From the NCBI RefSeq assembly GCF_937873725.1, contig NZ_CALMYY010000088.1:62001-126000 (forward strand): a stretch of DNA of 64,000 nucleotides, in the 5' to 3' direction. This stretch comes from an uncultured Dietzia sp. (GTDB lineage Bacteria; Actinomycetota; Actinomycetes; Mycobacteriales; Mycobacteriaceae). The notes under the pieces are model-generated. The model ran no database searches, was not told where the DNA came from, and saw nothing but the letters and a program-made list of their open reading frames with translations. Within the stretch, counting starts at the first letter, position 1; the number at the start of each line of letters is the position of its first letter. The translations under genes were made by a program, and so were the position numbers. Shown in pieces: positions 30,040 to 38,748 of the stretch.

Positions 30040-30728
30040 CAGCGGTCCACCCCGTAGGTGCCCCGGTCGTCGTCCCGGACGACCTTCCCGTCGACCAGCT
30101 CCACCACCCGGCGCCGCGAGCGGTCGACGATGTGCCGGTCGTGGGTCGCCATCAGGACGGTGGTCCCGGTCCGGTTGATCCGGTCGAGCAGCAGCATGAT
30201 GTCCTCGCTGGTCTCGGGGTCGAGGTTGCCCGTCGGTTCATCGGCGAGCAGCAGCAGCGGCCGGTTGACGAACGCCCGGGCGATCGCGACCCGCTGCTGC
30301 TCACCGCCGGACAACTCGTGCGGTCGACGATCGGCCTCACGGGCGAGGCCGACCATCTCGAGGGTCTCCGGCACGACCTTGTCGATGGTCCGGCGCGACT
30401 TGCCGATGACCTGGAGGGCGAACGCCACGTTCTCGGCGACGGTCTTGCCCTCGAGCAGCCTGAAGTCCTGGAAGACGCAGCCGAGGGTGCGCCGGAACGC
30501 GGGGACGGACGAGGACTTCATGCGGGTGAGGTCGTGCCCGGCCACGACGAGGGTGCCCGAATCGGGCGTGTCCTCGCGGAGCAGGAGCCGGAGGAAGGTG
30601 GACTTGCCGGACCCGGAGGCGCCGATCAGGAACGCGAACTCGCCCTTGGCGATCTCCACGCACACATCGGACAGTGCCGGACGCGTCGAGGACGCGTACG
30701 ACTTAGTCACATGAGAAGCACTGATCAC
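30039..30728 (-). CDS. ftsE: Cell-division ATPase FtsE
   Basis: A 229-residue ABC ATPase with Walker [15 protein letters not shown] loop CVFQDFRLL, signature [15 protein letters not shown], Walker [14 protein letters not shown] and H loop MATHDRHI. With FtsX it switches peptidoglycan hydrolases at division. The GTG at 30728 is fixed by TACGCT (30735-30740) 6 nt upstream and gives the usual 229 residues. Confidence 0.96.
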   Translation of the reverse strand: MISASHVTKSYASSTRPALSDVCVEIAKGEFAFLIGASGSGKSTFLRLLLREDTPDSGTLVVAGHDLTRMKSSSVPAFRRTLGCVFQDFRLLEGKTVAENVAFALQVIGKSRRTIDKVVPETLEMVGLAREADRRPHELSGGEQQRVAIARAFVNRPLLLLADEPTGNLDPETSEDIMLLLDRINRTGTTVLMATHDRHIVDRSRRRVVELVDGKVVRDDDRGTYGVDR

Positions 30729-30734
30729 AGCAGT

Positions 30735-30740
30735 AGCGTA
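30735..30740 (-). promoter_or_regulatory. -10 hexamer TACGCT, ftsE leaderless-type start
   Basis: TACGCT ends 6 nt before the ftsE GTG and would drive ftsE-ftsX apart from the upstream genes. Confidence 0.45.
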
Positions 30741-30827
30741 GCGCCACTTCAATCACACGTGGTCGGGCAGGTGCCCCAACCGGAGGACCGCCCCCTCCCC
30801 TGACGGTCCCGCCGACCTCCCCGGACC

Positions 30828-31361
30828 TCACGCCTGGGGCGACCCCGCGCCTCCGGCGACGGGGGCCTCCTGCTGGTCCTGTCGGGGCTGTTGCTGTGGC
30901 GACTGGTCCGGCGTCGGCTGGGGGCTCGTGGGGCCGCCCGGTCGGTCGGACGGCGTCGGGCTCTGCTGGCGCGGCGTCGCGACCTCGGAGCTGACCGAGG
31001 ACCCGGTCCCCGGCGGGGTGGACTGCCCGGTCGGGGCCGGCTCGGAGGAGTCGACGACCGGCGCGGTCGCGGTCGGGGCGGGCGGCGGGGCCGGCTCCGT
31101 GGTCGCCGGGGCAGGGGCCGGAGCCGGGCCGAAGCCCACCACCGGCTGCTCCCGGACCAGGAGGTACAACGCCCCGGTGAGGACGAAGGCGATCAGCAGG
31201 ACCGCGGTGGTCCGCGACATCCTGAGGAACTCCCCCGCGAGGGCCAGGATCGCCGGGCGGGGGCGCCGGGACCGCCCGTCGGGATCCGGCGTCCCGCCGG
31301 GGTTCGACCGGTCGCGTCCGACCGGAGGTTCGCCGGTGGTGTCATCTCGGGTCCCGGACAT
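30828..31361 (-). CDS. Proline-rich single-pass membrane protein
   Basis: A 177-residue protein: a charged N-terminal 45 residues, one helix (TTAVLLIAFVLTGALYLLV), then a low-complexity tail of Pro, Ala, Thr and Gln (for example APAPAPATTEPAPPPAP) outside the membrane. Position between mscS and ftsE matches Rv3103c. Its start overlaps the mscS stop (TGATG), indicating co-translation. Role unknown; proline-rich tails often reach into the cell wall. Confidence 0.78.
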   Translation of the reverse strand: MSGTRDDTTGEPPVGRDRSNPGGTPDPDGRSRRPRPAILALAGEFLRMSRTTAVLLIAFVLTGALYLLVREQPVVGFGPAPAPAPATTEPAPPPAPTATAPVVDSSEPAPTGQSTPPGTGSSVSSEVATPRQQSPTPSDRPGGPTSPQPTPDQSPQQQPRQDQQEAPVAGGAGSPQA

Positions 31362-32257
31362 CAGACCGCCCCCTCTCCGCTCGGCTGTCGCAGCATCCCC
31401 GCTCGGATCGCCGCGAGTCCATCCGGGTCGAGGTTGATGCCCTCGGCGCGGAAACGACGCAGGATGACCGCCCTCATCCGGCGCCCCACCTCCCACTGCA
31501 TCCCGGGCTTGGTCCGCGCCAGGAGCCGGATCACCGTCTGCTCGAGCCGGATCGACTGCACACCCATGACGGTGGGCTCGTCGAGGATGTACTCGCCCAC
31601 CCGGTCGTCCTCGATGATGTCGCGGCAGACCTGCGCCAGCACCTCGTGGGCCTTGTCCATGTCGGCGTTGTTGGGCACCGGGACGTCGATGACCGCACGC
31701 GCCCAGTCCTGCGATTGGTTGATCGCGGTGACGATCTGGCCGTTGGGGACGATCACGGCCTCGCCGTCGAGGTTGCGCAGCCGGGTGATCCTCAGCGTGA
31801 CGTCCTCGACCGTGCCCGAGGTGACGCCGGTCGACGTGGTGAGTTCGACGATGTCGCCGTAGGCGTACTGCCGCTCGGCGAGGATGAAGAATCCGGAGAG
31901 GAAGTCCTGCACGATCTTCTGCGCGCCGAAGCCGAGCGCCGCGCCGAGCACCGTGGCCGGCGCCACCAGGGTGACCAGGTTGACGCCGAAGCGCAGCAGG
32001 ATCTGGATGCCGACCAGGACGTACAGGACGCCCACCGCGACGTAGGAGAACACCTGGATCAGCGAGTGGAGGTGTTTGGACTCCTCCGACCAGTACTCCT
32101 CGTCGACGTGCCGGGAGTCGATCCGTCCGGTCCACATCCGGGCGATCTTGGCGATCACCCGCGTCATCAGGGCCGCACCGAGGATCAGGAGGACGACCTC
32201 CAGCCCCTGGTTGCTGAGCCAGGTCAGGATTCCACTGAAGTCGGCCCGGAACCTCAC
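31361..32257 (-). CDS. Mechanosensitive channel, MscS family
   Basis: A 298-residue small-conductance mechanosensitive channel. Three helices are followed by the pore-lining segment [20 protein letters not shown] and the beta domain start YGDIVEL, then VPNGQIV. It releases solutes upon hypo-osmotic shock. The GTG at 32257 overlaps the prfB stop as GTGA; an ATG ten codons upstream lies inside prfB. Rv3104c is the positional counterpart. Confidence 0.88.
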   Translation of the reverse strand: MRFRADFSGILTWLSNQGLEVVLLILGAALMTRVIAKIARMWTGRIDSRHVDEEYWSEESKHLHSLIQVFSYVAVGVLYVLVGIQILLRFGVNLVTLVAPATVLGAALGFGAQKIVQDFLSGFFILAERQYAYGDIVELTTSTGVTSGTVEDVTLRITRLRNLDGEAVIVPNGQIVTAINQSQDWARAVIDVPVPNNADMDKAHEVLAQVCRDIIEDDRVGEYILDEPTVMGVQSIRLEQTVIRLLARTKPGMQWEVGRRMRAVILRRFRAEGINLDPDGLAAIRAGMLRQPSGEGAV

Positions 32258-33363
32258 TCGGCGCCTGCCCCCTCCCGCATCCGCCAACGGATGCCCGCCT
32301 CGATGAACCCGTCGATGTCCCCGTCGAGCACGGCGGACGGGTTGTTGACCTCGTACTCGGTGCGCAGGTCCTTCACCATCTGATACGGATGCAGGACGTA
32401 GGAGCGCATCTGGTTACCCCACGAGGCGTTACCGCCAGCGCCGAGGGCGTCGAGCGCCGCCCGCTCCTCCTGCTGCTTGCGGGCGAGCAGCTTGGCCGCC
32501 AGGACCTTCATCGCCGCGACCTTGTTCTGCAGCTGGGATTTCTCGTTCTGGCACGTCACCACGATGCCGGTCGGGACGTGGGTGAGCCGGACCGCCGAGT
32601 CGGTGGTGTTGACGGACTGCCCACCGGGCCCGGAGGACCGGTAGACATCGACACGCACCTCGTTCTCGTCGACGTCGATCGAGTCCGTCTGCTCGACGAC
32701 GGGGAGGACCTCGACCTCGGCGAACGAGGTCTGGCGGCGGCCCTGGTTGTCGAACGGGCTGATCCGCACCAGCCGGTGGGTGCCCTGCTCGACCGAGAGG
32801 GTGCCGTACATGTAGGGGTCGTGGACCACGAAGGTCGCGGACTTGATGCCCGCCTCCTCCGCGTACGAGGTGTCGTAGACCTCGACCTTGTGACCGGCCT
32901 TCTCCGCCCACCGGATGTACATGCGCATGAGCATCTCCGCGAAGTCCGCCGCGTCGATGCCGCCGGCGCCGGAGCGGATGTTCACCACGGCCTCGCGCTG
33001 GTCGTACTCGCCGCTGAGCATCGTCTTGACCTCCATGGCCTCGACGTCCTCGCGGAGAGCGGAGCGTTCGGCGTCCGCCTCCGCGACCGCGTCCTCGCCC
33101 TCCTCCTCGGCCAACTCGTACATCAGGGGCAGGTCCTCGATGCGCTGACGCAGGTCACGGCACTTCCGGAGGTCGGCCTGGATGTAGGAGAGCTCGCTGG
33201 TCACCTTCTGGGCCCGGTCCTGGTCGTTCCACAGGTCGGGATCGGCGGCCATCTGTTCGAGCTCGTCGACGCGGCGGGCGAGCTCCTCGATGTCGAGGAC
33301 CTTCTCGACGGTGGTCATGGTGGCGTCGAGGGCGCCGATGTCGGCGGAAACGTCAGGGTGCAC
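32254..33363 (-). CDS. prfB: Peptide chain release factor 2
   Basis: A 369-residue release factor for UGA and UAA codons. It has the RF2 tripeptide SPF in [18 protein letters not shown] and the catalytic GGQ in [16 protein letters not shown]. There is no programmed frameshift: the frame is continuous, as in other actinobacteria. The GTG at 33363 is chosen because TAGAGT (33372-33377) lies 8 nt upstream, and [13 protein letters not shown] aligns with mycobacterial starts. Confidence 0.95.
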   Translation of the reverse strand: MHPDVSADIGALDATMTTVEKVLDIEELARRVDELEQMAADPDLWNDQDRAQKVTSELSYIQADLRKCRDLRQRIEDLPLMYELAEEEGEDAVAEADAERSALREDVEAMEVKTMLSGEYDQREAVVNIRSGAGGIDAADFAEMLMRMYIRWAEKAGHKVEVYDTSYAEEAGIKSATFVVHDPYMYGTLSVEQGTHRLVRISPFDNQGRRQTSFAEVEVLPVVEQTDSIDVDENEVRVDVYRSSGPGGQSVNTTDSAVRLTHVPTGIVVTCQNEKSQLQNKVAAMKVLAAKLLARKQQEERAALDALGAGGNASWGNQMRSYVLHPYQMVKDLRTEYEVNNPSAVLDGDIDGFIEAGIRWRMREGAGAE

Positions 33364-33371
33364 GGAAGCCA

Positions 33372-33377
33372 ACTCTA
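33372..33377 (-). promoter_or_regulatory. -10 hexamer TAGAGT before prfB
   Basis: TAGAGT ends 8 nt before GTG 33363; the alternative TTG start uses the last base of the hexamer and is unlikely. Confidence 0.45.
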
Positions 33378-33531
33378 CGCGGACCGGACGTCGTCTCGCG
33401 TTTGACCACCCGACTCCCTCCCGTGGTCCGCCGCACGCTCACCCGTCGCCCGTCGGGGGTAGCGTCGACCGCGGCGTACCCGCCACCGGACGAGGTCAGC
33501 GGGCCGCCCGAGGCCCTAGCGGAGGAAGTGC

Positions 33532-34341
33532 ATGTCCATCGACACCAGCCGCCCACGCCCACTTCCCCACGAGACCGTCGCGCCGATGACCGACGCGGAC
33601 CTGGCCGCCCGCCTCGTCGTTGGCGCCGGAACCCTCGCGCGACGCCTGCGCGAGGACGGACTGGACGTCCACCGCAAGACCTCGGTCTCCGATGTGGTCA
33701 CCGAGGCCGACGAAGCGGCCGAGCGGGAGATCACCGCGCTCCTGGCCGCCCATCGCCCCGGAGACGGGGTCCTCGGGGAGGAGGGCACCCTCGTGCCGGC
33801 CGAGCACGAGCGTCGATGGGTCGTGGACCCTGTGGACGGGACCTACAACTTCGTCACCGGTTCCGACTACTGGTGCTCGGCGGTGGCCGTGACCGGCGGC
33901 GACGGCTACCTGCTGGGGGCCGTCCACCGCCCCGTCACCGGGGACACCTTCGTCGGCGGCTCCGACCTGCCCACCCGCCGCAACGGGGTGCCGGTCGACA
34001 GGCTCACCCCGGGCGACCTCGCCGACGGCAGCCTGGCCACCTATCTCCACCCGCCGTTCTTCGCCGACCCCGACCTCGCCGAGCCCTTCCACCGGGTCAG
34101 CCGGGGAGCGGCGACCATCAGGATGCTCGGCTCGGGCTCCGTGGACCTGGCATCGGTGGCGTGTGGCGTCCACACCGTGTGGTGCCAGCACTCCTGCCCG
34201 GAATGGGACTGGCTGCCCGGGCGGGCGCTGGTCGAGGGCGCCGGCGGGGTCTGCACCACCGTCGAGGTGAACGGCTACGACTGGTTTGTCGCCGGGCGAC
34301 CCCGCGCGGTCGATCAGGCCGTCGCCCTCCTGCGCGGCTGA
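33532..34341 (+). CDS. hisN: Inositol-monophosphatase-family phosphatase, probable histidinol-phosphatase
   Basis: A 269-residue Mg-dependent phosphatase. Metal ligands are in VLGEEG, VVDPVDGTYNFVTGS and PEWDWLPG. In actinobacteria the member at this position (Rv3137) is the histidinol-phosphate phosphatase of histidine synthesis; I infer that role from context with the fadE24-fadE23 pair. An inositol or other sugar phosphate cannot be excluded. GGAGGA lies 7 nt before the ATG. Confidence 0.85.
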   Translation: MSIDTSRPRPLPHETVAPMTDADLAARLVVGAGTLARRLREDGLDVHRKTSVSDVVTEADEAAEREITALLAAHRPGDGVLGEEGTLVPAEHERRWVVDPVDGTYNFVTGSDYWCSAVAVTGGDGYLLGAVHRPVTGDTFVGGSDLPTRRNGVPVDRLTPGDLADGSLATYLHPPFFADPDLAEPFHRVSRGAATIRMLGSGSVDLASVACGVHTVWCQHSCPEWDWLPGRALVEGAGGVCTTVEVNGYDWFVAGRPRAVDQAVALLRG

Positions 34342-34398
34342 GCTCGCCGCCCCCACCTGCGACTTCCACCCCTCGCGGGGAAAGTGTGGCGTCCGGAA

Positions 34399-34414
34399 CT
34401 TACTCCGAAGTAAG
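34399..34414. promoter_or_regulatory. Inverted repeat upstream of fadE24, candidate TetR-type operator
   Basis: CTTACT-CCGA-AGTAAG is a perfect 6-bp inverted repeat directly upstream of a -10-like TATCGG (34416-34421). Fatty-acid oxidation genes in actinobacteria are commonly controlled by TetR repressors at such sites. The regulator is not identified. Confidence 0.5.
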
Positions 34415-34461
34415 GTATCGGGGACAGCACCGTCCACCGTCCGTCACGAGAACAGCTGGTG

Positions 34462-35868
34462 ATGATGAGCAAGAACCCCACGCCCCCGTCCACGACCGGA
34501 CGCGCGGAGACCTCGACCCCGGGCAAGAACCCCACGCGCATCGACGCGATCGGCGCCGCGATGCGCGCCCTCACGACCATCACGGGGTCGGAGTTCGCCG
34601 AGCGCTTCAAGCTGCGGCAGAAGGTCGACCGGGTGGCCTACGAGGCCACCCGGACCGGCTTCAAGACCCTGGGCGCCGCGACGGAGTCCTTCAAGAAGGT
34701 GTCCGGCGGCGGCGCGCCCAAGCGGCTCCCCGACGCGGACACCGAGGCCCGGCCCGACCTGTTCGACCTCACCCTCGACGACGAGCAGCAGATGATCGTC
34801 GAGACCGTGCGCGACTTCGCCGCCGAGGTGATCCGTCCGGCGGCCCACGACGCCGACCACGCCGCCGAGGCGCCCGCGTCGCTGATGGCCCGGTCCGCCG
34901 AGATCGGTGCCGCCCTGCTCAACGTCCCCGAGGAGTTCGAGGGCATCGCCACCGAGCGCGGCGTGGTGACCAACGCGCTCGTCGCCGAGGCGCTCGCGTA
35001 CGGCGACATGGGCCTGGCCCTGCCGATCCTCGCCCCCTCGGGCGTGGCGACCACCCTCACCCAGTTCGGCTCGGACGCCCAGCAGAAGTCCTATCTCCCG
35101 GCGTTCGCCTCCGAGAAGGTCCCGGCGGCCGCGGTCGTGGTGGCCGAGCCGCGTCCACTGTTCGACCCGTTCGATCTCAGGACCACGGCCACGCGCGTGC
35201 CCGGCGGCTTCTCGCTCTCCGGCGTCAAGTCGATGGTGCCCACGGCCGGGAGCGCCGAACTCTTCGTCGTCGCCGCCACCCTCGACGGTTCCCCGACCTT
35301 CTTCGTGGTCGAGTCGGACACCGACGGCCTCGTCGTGGAGGCCGACCCGTCCATGGGGCTCCGCGCCGCCGGCCTCGGTCGGATCGTCCTCACCGACGTC
35401 TCGCTGCCCGCCGACGCGATCCTCGGAGGCCCGGAGGCCTCCCCCGAGGACCGGATGGCCACCTACGCCGACATCGTCCGGCTCTCGCGGCTCGGGTGGG
35501 CCGCGCTCGCCGTCGGCACCTCCCACGCCGTCCTGGACTACGTGACCCCGTACGTCAAGGAGCGCAGGGCGTTCGGCGAGCCCATCGCATACCGCCAGGC
35601 GGTGGCGTTCGCCGTCGCGGACATGGCCACCGAGCTGGACGGCATGCGCCTGGTGACCTGGCGTGGCGCCTCGCGCGCCGAACAGGGCATGTCCTTCGCC
35701 CGCGAGGCCGCGCTGGCCCGCAAGATCGCGGCGGACAAGGGCATGCGGATCGGCCTGGACGGCGTCCAGCTCCTCGGCGGCCACGGCTTCACCAAGGAGC
35801 ACCCCGTCGAGCGGTGGTACCGCGACCTGCGAGCCGTGGGCGTGGCCGAGGGCGTGGTGGTCCTGTGA
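34462..35868 (+). CDS. fadE24: Acyl-CoA dehydrogenase, FadE24-like subunit
   Basis: A 468-residue acyl-CoA dehydrogenase-fold protein with an 80-residue N-terminal extension. Family segments are LTLDDEQQMIVETVRDF, VKERRAFGEPIAYRQAVAF and GVQLLGGHGFTKEHPVERWYRD. The usual catalytic Glu motif near the end (YEGT type) is not present, which fits the non-catalytic partner of a two-subunit enzyme. The next gene, 50 nt on, supplies that motif. Length equals Rv3139 as I recall it. Several starts lie together (34459, 34462, 34465). Confidence 0.87.
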   Translation: MMSKNPTPPSTTGRAETSTPGKNPTRIDAIGAAMRALTTITGSEFAERFKLRQKVDRVAYEATRTGFKTLGAATESFKKVSGGGAPKRLPDADTEARPDLFDLTLDDEQQMIVETVRDFAAEVIRPAAHDADHAAEAPASLMARSAEIGAALLNVPEEFEGIATERGVVTNALVAEALAYGDMGLALPILAPSGVATTLTQFGSDAQQKSYLPAFASEKVPAAAVVVAEPRPLFDPFDLRTTATRVPGGFSLSGVKSMVPTAGSAELFVVAATLDGSPTFFVVESDTDGLVVEADPSMGLRAAGLGRIVLTDVSLPADAILGGPEASPEDRMATYADIVRLSRLGWAALAVGTSHAVLDYVTPYVKERRAFGEPIAYRQAVAFAVADMATELDGMRLVTWRGASRAEQGMSFAREAALARKIAADKGMRIGLDGVQLLGGHGFTKEHPVERWYRDLRAVGVAEGVVVL

Positions 35869-35918
35869 GCGCCGCCCACCAGACCACCTCCCCCACCCGG
35901 ACGTAAGGACCATCGACG

Positions 35919-37124
35919 ATGATCAACCTCGAACTCCCCAAGCGGCTCCAGGTGGGCGCCAACCAGGCCCGCCAGGTCGCCACCCAGATCTTCCGTCCCG
36001 TCTCCCGCAAGTACGACCTCGCGGAGCACGAGTACCCCGTCGAACTCGACACCCTCAAGGCCCTGATGGAGGCCATGGAGGACGCCGGCAAGGCGGCCTC
36101 GGGCGCCACCATGGGCTCGGGCGGTGCCCCGCGTCGGGAGGGCGTGTCCAACGGCGGCAACATGAAGTCCCTGCTCAACATCATCGAGACGTGCTGGGGC
36201 GACGTGGGACTGACCCTGTCGATCCCGCGTCAGGGCCTGGGCAACTCCGCCATCGCGGCCGTCGCCAACGACGAGCAGATGGAGAGGTTCGGCCGGGTGT
36301 GGGCCTCCATGGCCATCACCGAACCCGAGTTCGGCTCCGACTCCGCGGCGGTCTCCACCACCGCCCGGTTGGACGGCGACGAGTACGTGATCAACGGGAC
36401 CAAGATCTACATCACCTCCGGCGCGCGCGCGGACCACATCGTGGTGTGGGCGACGCTGGACAAGAGCAAGGGCCGCGCGGCCATCAAGTCCTTCGTGGTG
36501 CCCCGCGAGCACCCGGGTGTCAACGTGGACCGGCTCGAGCACAAGCTCGGCATCCGCGCCTCCGACACCGCCCAGATCACGTTCACCGACTGCCGTGTCC
36601 CCAAGGAGAACCTCCTGGGTGACCCGGAGATCCGGGTGGACAAGGGCTTCGCCGGCGCCATGCAGACCTTCGACAACACCCGGCCCCTGGTCGCGGGGAT
36701 GGCCGTGGGCGTCGCCCGCGCCGCCCTCGAGGAGATCCGCACCCTCCTCGAGGAGGCGGGGATGGAGATCGACTACGACCGGCCGGCCACCAGCCAACCC
36801 GCCGCGGTCGCCAAGTACCTCGAGCTCGAGGCCGACTGGGAGTCCGCGTACCTGCTCACGCTGCGCGCGGCGTGGATGGCCGACAACAAGATGCCCAACA
36901 CCAAGGAGGCGTCCATGTGCAAGGCCAAGGCCGGTCGCACCGGCTCCGCGGTCACCCTGGGCGCGGTCGAACTCGCGGGCAGCTACGGCTACTCCGAGCG
37001 CAGCTTCCTGGAGAAGTGGGCGCGCGACTCGAAGATCCTCGACATCTTCGAGGGCACCCAGCAGATCCAGCAGCTGGTGATCGCCCGACGGATGCTGGAC
37101 CTGTCCAGCGCCGAGCTGAAGTGA
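35919..37124 (+). CDS. fadE23: Acyl-CoA dehydrogenase, FadE23-like subunit
   Basis: A 401-residue FAD enzyme of fatty-acid beta-oxidation. It carries MAITEPEFGSDSAAVSTTA (substrate/FAD loop), GTKIYITSGARADH, and the catalytic Glu in ILDIFEGTQQIQQL. AAGGA lies before the ATG. With the preceding gene it probably forms an alpha2beta2 dehydrogenase, as shown for several adjacent mycobacterial FadE pairs. The acyl substrate is not predictable here. Confidence 0.9.
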   Translation: MINLELPKRLQVGANQARQVATQIFRPVSRKYDLAEHEYPVELDTLKALMEAMEDAGKAASGATMGSGGAPRREGVSNGGNMKSLLNIIETCWGDVGLTLSIPRQGLGNSAIAAVANDEQMERFGRVWASMAITEPEFGSDSAAVSTTARLDGDEYVINGTKIYITSGARADHIVVWATLDKSKGRAAIKSFVVPREHPGVNVDRLEHKLGIRASDTAQITFTDCRVPKENLLGDPEIRVDKGFAGAMQTFDNTRPLVAGMAVGVARAALEEIRTLLEEAGMEIDYDRPATSQPAAVAKYLELEADWESAYLLTLRAAWMADNKMPNTKEASMCKAKAGRTGSAVTLGAVELAGSYGYSERSFLEKWARDSKILDIFEGTQQIQQLVIARRMLDLSSAELK

Positions 37125-37148
37125 CCTGACACCCGGCCGGACCACGGG

Positions 37149-37208
37149 GGCGGCACGAGAGGGGCCCGGTACCGAAGCGCTTCGGTACCGGGCCCCTCTC
37201 GTGCCGCC
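37149..37208. terminator. 60-bp perfect palindrome, bidirectional terminator
   Basis: Thirty bases at 37149-37178 are followed at once by their exact reverse complement at 37179-37208, with no loop bases. It stands between two convergent genes (stops 25 bp and 15 bp away), so termination in both directions is the natural reading. Confidence 0.75.
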
Positions 37209-37222
37209 GGGGCGACCGCGCG

Positions 37223-37933
37223 TCAGGCCTGCTGGAAGCCGCGCCCCGGCCAGTTGCGGGCCGTGGCGTCGGCGACGATCGCGTCAAAGGAGAAGGCGAA
37301 GGCCGGGACGAAGAAGGGGCTCTGCGCCGGGTGGACGCACGGCGGCAGGACGGAGGACACGCTGCCGAGCGGTCCCGCGGCCGGCGCCATCTGGCCCCCG
37401 GACAGCAGTCCCACCAGGCGACCGTCCCGGGTCACGGGCCCACCGGAGTCACCGTGACCGGCACACGCGTGGGCCCAGAACTTCACCCCGTCGCGCTGCC
37501 AGGTGATGCCGCAGGTGTGGCCGGTCGACGCGCCGTCCTTGCAGACAACATCGCCGAACTCGGGCGCGGGCCCCCGGCCCGTGACGCCCGGCTGGCGCAC
37601 CGGCACCGCGACGCGCGGGTCGAGCCGGATGACCGAGTAGTCGAGGATCTCGTTCCGCGTGACGACGGTCCCGATCACGCCGGCAGCCTCGTCGTCCCGG
37701 AGGATCACGGGGGCGTTGATGCGGTCGCTGCAGTGTGCGGCGGTGAACGCGACCGGGGTTCCGCCCGCGTCGTACCCCGCCGTGGTCAGGGTGCACCCCG
37801 CGGTTCCCCCGACGAGCACCGGGGTCCCGCCCGCGACCGGCACCGCGGCCTGCGCCGCCGCCGGGGCCACGAGGACCGTCGCCCCCGCCAACAGAGCCGT
37901 CGCGGCGAGTCGCGTCAGACCGGTGAACCTCAT
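37223..37933 (-). CDS. Secreted trypsin-like serine protease
   Basis: A 236-residue S1-family protease with a signal peptide (residues 1-29, ending AAAQAAV). The catalytic triad is seen in FTAAHCSD (His), ILDYSVIRLD (Asp) and GHGDSGGPV (Ser). Six cysteines can form disulfides. It lacks a long pro-region, so it may be exported in near-active form. It stands alone, bounded by the 60-bp terminator and a hairpin downstream of the TetR gene. Confidence 0.9.
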   Translation of the reverse strand: MRFTGLTRLAATALLAGATVLVAPAAAQAAVPVAGGTPVLVGGTAGCTLTTAGYDAGGTPVAFTAAHCSDRINAPVILRDDEAAGVIGTVVTRNEILDYSVIRLDPRVAVPVRQPGVTGRGPAPEFGDVVCKDGASTGHTCGITWQRDGVKFWAHACAGHGDSGGPVTRDGRLVGLLSGGQMAPAAGPLGSVSSVLPPCVHPAQSPFFVPAFAFSFDAIVADATARNWPGRGFQQA

Positions 37934-37962
37934 GTGCGTGTCCTTCCCACTCCGGCGGACAT

Positions 37963-37983
37963 GCCGGGGTTTACGCCCCCGGC
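37963..37983 (-). terminator. Hairpin after the TetR gene
   Basis: GCCGGGG (37963-37969) pairs with CCCCGGC (37977-37983) over a 7-nt loop, downstream of the leftward TetR gene. Confidence 0.4.
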
Positions 37984-38047
37984 AGTCTATCGGTCGCCGG
38001 CCCCCGGCGCACGACCCACGACGGGCGGCGGCCCGGCTCCACGGGCG

Positions 38048-38617
38048 TCACCGGCGTTCCACGGTGATGCCGATCGAGGGACGACCCGTCGGGTCACCGT
38101 CCACCTGCGACCAGATCGCGGCCACGATGGGCTGGAGGAACAGCTCGCCCACCTGATCCATGATCGTGCGCACCACCTGGACCTTGTCGGGCGTCCGCGT
38201 GGACGCGTGCCCCCCGCGCCGCAGCCCGTCGACCTCCCTGGTGGTGAGCTCGACGATCGCCTCCAGGAGCGAGGCCCCGCGCCCGTCGGGCTCGAGCAGG
38301 GCGCGGTTGAGGTACCTCACCACCTGCGGGTTCTCCCGGAGCATCGCGCGGACTGCGACGTTGCGCGCCTCCACAACCTCGGCCGCCGACCCCGTGTGGT
38401 GGACCGTCGCCAGCGCGCCGACCACCCGTTCCACCACCAGTCCGTCGACGGCCCGGCGCAGCCCCTCCTTGGTCCCGAAGTGATGCTGGATCAGACCGAT
38501 CGTCACCCCGACCTCGGCGGCCACCCTCCGCATGGACACCCCGTCCTCTCCGTGCTCGGCGTAGAGCTCGAGCGCCGCGGCGCGGATCCGCGCCCGTGCG
38601 GACTGGTCTGCCTGCAT
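38048..38617 (-). CDS. TetR-family transcriptional regulator
   Basis: A 189-residue regulator. The N-terminal helix-turn-helix reads IRAAALELYAEHGEDGVSMRR, with recognition helix region GVTIGLIQHHFGTKEGL; the rest is a helical ligand-binding domain. It is divergent from an acyl-CoA dehydrogenase gene with a 131-bp spacer containing an inverted repeat, so it likely represses that gene and itself, with an acyl-CoA as probable signal. Ligand is inferred. Confidence 0.9.
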   Translation of the reverse strand: MQADQSARARIRAAALELYAEHGEDGVSMRRVAAEVGVTIGLIQHHFGTKEGLRRAVDGLVVERVVGALATVHHTGSAAEVVEARNVAVRAMLRENPQVVRYLNRALLEPDGRGASLLEAIVELTTREVDGLRRGGHASTRTPDKVQVVRTIMDQVGELFLQPIVAAIWSQVDGDPTGRPSIGITVERR

Positions 38618-38679
38618 GGTGCCCCCTGAGTTCTCGCGTCACGCGCGATGTGAGCGGATCGGTCGACGTTCGCGACCAT

Positions 38680-38697
38680 ACGCTTGTATTGTAGCGT
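38680..38697. promoter_or_regulatory. Inverted repeat in the TetR/acyl-CoA dehydrogenase spacer
   Basis: ACGCT (38680-38684) and AGCGT (38693-38697) are separated by 8 nt, and a good minus-strand -10, TACAAT (38693-38688), lies between them. A TetR dimer here would block its own promoter. Confidence 0.5.
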
Positions 38698-38748
38698 CTG
38701 AGACGGGCCGACCGGCCCAGATCACCTCGATTCCCCTGGAGATGACCC

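Noticed and set aside
32254..33372. Programmed frameshift in prfB
   Set aside because: The reading frame is continuous from the start codon through the GGQ motif, as usual in actinobacteria.
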